Assembly (NCBI RefSeq): GCF_004297875.1
Contig: NZ_SCSK01000060.1
Span: 1 to 54,890, forward strand
DNA: 54,890 nucleotides
Direction of reading: 5' to 3'
Source of the DNA: Pandoraea sp.
GTDB lineage: Bacteria; Pseudomonadota; Gammaproteobacteria; Burkholderiales; Burkholderiaceae
Shown: in pieces, positions 54,857 to 54,890 of the stretch
Layout of the letters: each line of letters starts with the position of its first letter
Numbering within the stretch: the first letter of the stretch is position 1
The notes under the pieces: model-generated
What the model was told of the DNA's origin: nothing
What the model saw: the letters and a program-made list of their open reading frames with translations, nothing else
Databases searched by the model: none
Translations under genes and position numbers: made by a program

Positions 54857-54890
54857 TTGCTGGATCGCAAAGCATTGCAAGCGCTGGGCT
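54857..54890 (+). CDS. Possible start of a rightward gene, cut by window edge
   Basis: GGAGG (54847-54851) lies 5 bases before a TTG that opens a frame reading (M)LDRKALQALG to the window edge. Eleven codons are too few to identify a family. The ribosome site is the only support. Confidence 0.3.
   Translation, partial: MLDRKALQALG

Overview
This is about 55 kb of GC-rich chromosome from a betaproteobacterium, almost certainly Burkholderiales and most likely Burkholderiaceae (Burkholderia, Pandoraea or a relative). The evidence is gene order and protein flavour: carA-leuE-carB-greA, yhbY/rlmE-ftsH-folP-glmM, pstSCAB-phoU-phoB-phoR beside ppk/ppx, a cphA/cphA' pair with its ABC transporter and DUF1854 partner, and ubiG-gph. 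I cannot fix the genus from sequence alone. I saw no insertion sequence, prophage, CRISPR array or integrase, and base composition looks even throughout.

Layout. 1-2.5 kb: the end of a ureide (allantoin) catabolic locus, with allantoicase (cut by the window edge), a DctA-type carrier and a divergent FadR-type GntR regulator. 2.5-9.4 kb: carbamoyl-phosphate synthase (carA, carB) with an amino-acid exporter gene between the subunits, then greA, a DUF4149 membrane protein and yhbY. 9.5-14.5 kb: rlmE, ftsH, folP, glmM. 14.5-26.7 kb: a phosphate block (pstSCAB, phoU, phoB, phoR, divergent ppk/ppx, an OlsB-like ornithine-lipid acyltransferase, and sixA). Sites built from 7-bp repeats in 11-bp phase lie before pstS, ppx and olsB, so polyphosphate turnover and phosphorus-free lipid synthesis may share PhoB control with phosphate uptake. 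26.8 kb: tRNA-Pro(TGG). 27-35.5 kb: a WbuC-like cupin, then a cyanophycin locus with two CphA paralogues transcribed leftward, and divergently an unusual ABC exporter and a DUF1854 protein.

35.5-41.8 kb: small hypothetical proteins, a DUF3761 secreted protein, a YoaK (DUF1275) membrane protein, and a FeeM/GNAT-type putative N-acyl amino acid synthase followed by a large membrane GGDEF-EAL protein. 41.8-48.8 kb: an Lrp/AsnC regulator divergent from an orphan homodimeric 2-oxoacid dehydrogenase E1 (MdeR/MdeB-like), a LysR regulator divergent from a SAF-domain oxidoreductase, and an EamA transporter. 48.9-54.9 kb: tmRNA (ssrA), a giant DUF748 envelope protein, gph (or mupP) and ubiG.

Most of the window is core chromosome. 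The parts most worth a second look are the CphA/CphA' pair, whose N-terminal metal-site motifs and Mur-ligase motifs look complementary; the FeeM-like gene beside a c-di-GMP enzyme behind a palindrome; the tandem Pho-box-like array before olsB; and the Lrp-box/palindrome region controlling the orphan E1.
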